Assembly (NCBI GenBank): GCA_036961445.1
Contig: JBALVO010000159.1
Coordinates: forward strand, 1 to 6,923
Length of the DNA: 6,923 nt
Source: JBALVO01 sp036961445
GTDB taxonomy: Bacteria > Pseudomonadota > Gammaproteobacteria > Pseudomonadales > Halieaceae
Direction of reading: 5' to 3'
In this document: positions 5,800-6,923 of the stretch, one piece after another
How the letters are laid out: each line of letters starts with the position of its first letter
Numbering within the stretch: the first letter of the stretch is position 1
The notes under the pieces: generated by a model
Databases searched by the model: none
What the model saw: the letters and a program-made list of their open reading frames with translations, nothing else
What the model was told of the DNA's origin: nothing
Translations under genes and position numbers: made by a program

Positions 5800-6923
5800 T
5801 CCACAGGCTGCAGCCATTTCTGTTACCGCAAGCTCCAGGCTGGCCGGGGTCAGGTTGGCCGCGCTTTGCTCCAGTAAACTACCCAGTGTGCCGGCATCCT
5901 CAGCCGTCATGTCACCCTCGCTGAATGCTTTGGTGATGGCGCCACCGGCCTGCTTAAGCAATACCTTTATTTGCCGGATATCCGTGTTGATGGCTGCCAA
6001 CTCGGTAGTCTGGTTCAAGGTGCTGGCATTGTAAGCGCGCGCCTCGGCGGCGCAGATGGCGTCACGTGCCAGCAGGTCCAGGCGAATCGGTTTGAAGCGC
6101 GCAATACCACCGGTAACATCCTGCGTTAACTCGGGATACAGGGCCTTACCTACGGCGCGCCGTAAGGGTGAGTGGGCGACATAAATACTGCCATCGGCAG
6201 CGACGACGCTCATGGCCAGGGAATCTTCCCGGCCTTCGGCAAAGTAGCGCAGCTTACCGGTTTCCCGATCCAGCAGGCCCATCCCCATATGTAACATCAG
6301 CGTCCTGCCCAGCAAGGATTTACCACCACCGATCATAATCACCACACCATTGGCGGTGACCGTTGCCGTCAGGGCGTTGGATTGAACATCGACATTGGCA
6401 TACCCATCAAAGCCCGAAAGCTGCGCAGTCCACGCCCTGGTGCCACTGTCACCGTTGTCAATCAACTGGATCACGTCACTGCCGGTGACGGCATACAGCT
6501 CATTGTTATCCGGTGACACCGTGATCGAACCCACCAGCGGCTCGCCTACATTCACGCGCCACACTTCGTCTAATTCACTATCCAGCGCGATAACGTTACC
6601 CTCGTTATCAGACACATACAGGCGCTGGCCATCTGCACTGAGCGCCGGTGTTGACCCAGTGCCGCCCTGGAAGGTCTTGCGGCTTAATACCTGGAATTCC
6701 AGATCGCCGTTGCCGTCATCAACCAGGTCGAGAGCGTAAATTGCGCCCAGTTCTGACCTACCGTCTTCTGTACCATCCTCTGCATCTGGCGCGGTAGCCG
6801 CCATATAGATAAGGCTGGTATCAGGATCGATACTGAAAAAGTTGGTCACCACACCGCCACCCCCATAAATATAATTCACGGCGGATGAGAACAAACTCAA
6901 GCCTTCATCGGTTTTACCAAAGG
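5788..6923 (-). CDS. PQQ-like beta-propeller protein with helical C-terminal tail, 5' end beyond window
   Basis: The reverse strand stays open to the right edge, so the true start lies outside; a TTG at 6900 is not a credible start because the frame continues upstream as FGKTDEG. Counting from that TTG as residue 1, residues 20-245 carry repeated beta-propeller blades of the PQQ-like/WD40-like type: GSTPALSADGQRLYV with GNVIALD (82-107), VGSITVSPDNNELYAV (123-138), and later blades ending DGSIYVAHSP. Such proteins are usually exported, as periplasmic or outer-membrane-associated propellers. After about 275 the chain changes to Ala-rich helices (to 370). The only two Cys in the visible part, C283 and C366, bracket this tail and could form a disulfide, fitting an extracytoplasmic location. 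The signal peptide would be off-window. No PQQ dehydrogenase active site is recognisable, so an enzyme role is not supported. Function unknown. Confidence 0.8.
   Translation of the reverse strand, partial: FGKTDEGLSLFSSAVNYIYGGGGVVTNFFSIDPDTSLIYMAATAPDAEDGTEDGRSELGAIYALDLVDDGNGDLEFQVLSRKTFQGGTGSTPALSADGQRLYVSDNEGNVIALDSELDEVWRVNVGEPLVGSITVSPDNNELYAVTGSDVIQLIDNGDSGTRAWTAQLSGFDGYANVDVQSNALTATVTANGVVIMIGGGKSLLGRTLMLHMGMGLLDRETGKLRYFAEGREDSLAMSVVAADGSIYVAHSPLRRAVGKALYPELTQDVTGGIARFKPIRLDLLARDAICAAEARAYNASTLNQTTELAAINTDIRQIKVLLKQAGGAITKAFSEGDMTAEDAGTLGSLLEQSAANLTPASLELAVTEMAAACGMFD

Noticed and set aside
6395..6739. Plus-strand frame of 114 codons
   Set aside because: It is antisense to the beta-propeller blades; the minus-strand frame has the repeat pattern expected of a real protein.

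Overview
The window looks like a chromosomal stretch from a Gammaproteobacterium, probably a marine or environmental one. This rests on the recognisable protein families and moderate GC content, not on any marker gene. No rRNA, tRNA, CRISPR array or complete insertion sequence is visible.

Layout from left to right. (1) Bases 1-2753, minus strand: the N-terminal 917 codons of a large RND (HAE1-type) efflux permease whose last roughly 100 residues lie off the left edge. It starts with GTG just downstream of a plausible promoter. (2) Bases 2754-2989: an intergenic region between the divergent RND gene and a small plus-strand gene, holding two direct copies of AGCTGCAG spaced 21 bp apart. (3) Bases 2990-3271, plus strand: a small one-pass membrane protein with a short, helix-rich cytoplasmic part. 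(4) Bases 3272-3564: noncoding, with a textbook intrinsic terminator oriented for minus-strand transcription. (5) Bases 3565-3993, minus strand: a YccU-type CoA-binding protein. It overlaps by 11 bp a 55-codon reading frame (3983-4150) that encodes only the N-terminus of an enoyl-CoA hydratase/isomerase (crotonase). A good promoter sits directly upstream of that remnant. (6) Bases 4286-5317, minus strand: a CNNM (DUF21) plus CBS-pair membrane protein in visibly AT-rich DNA. (7) Bases 5318-5787: a gene-poor stretch with several small inverted repeats. (8) Bases 5788-6923, minus strand: the C-terminal part of a PQQ-like beta-propeller protein with a helical tail, running off the right edge.

The genes do not form one obvious pathway. 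The only tight coupling is the crotonase remnant with the CoA-binding gene: one promoter, one terminator, and a start codon embedded in the end of the remnant. The RND permease and the small membrane protein share a divergent control region and may share regulation. I found no convincing new defence or mobile system. The least ordinary item is the truncated crotonase frame, which may now act as a translated leader for the CoA-binding gene.
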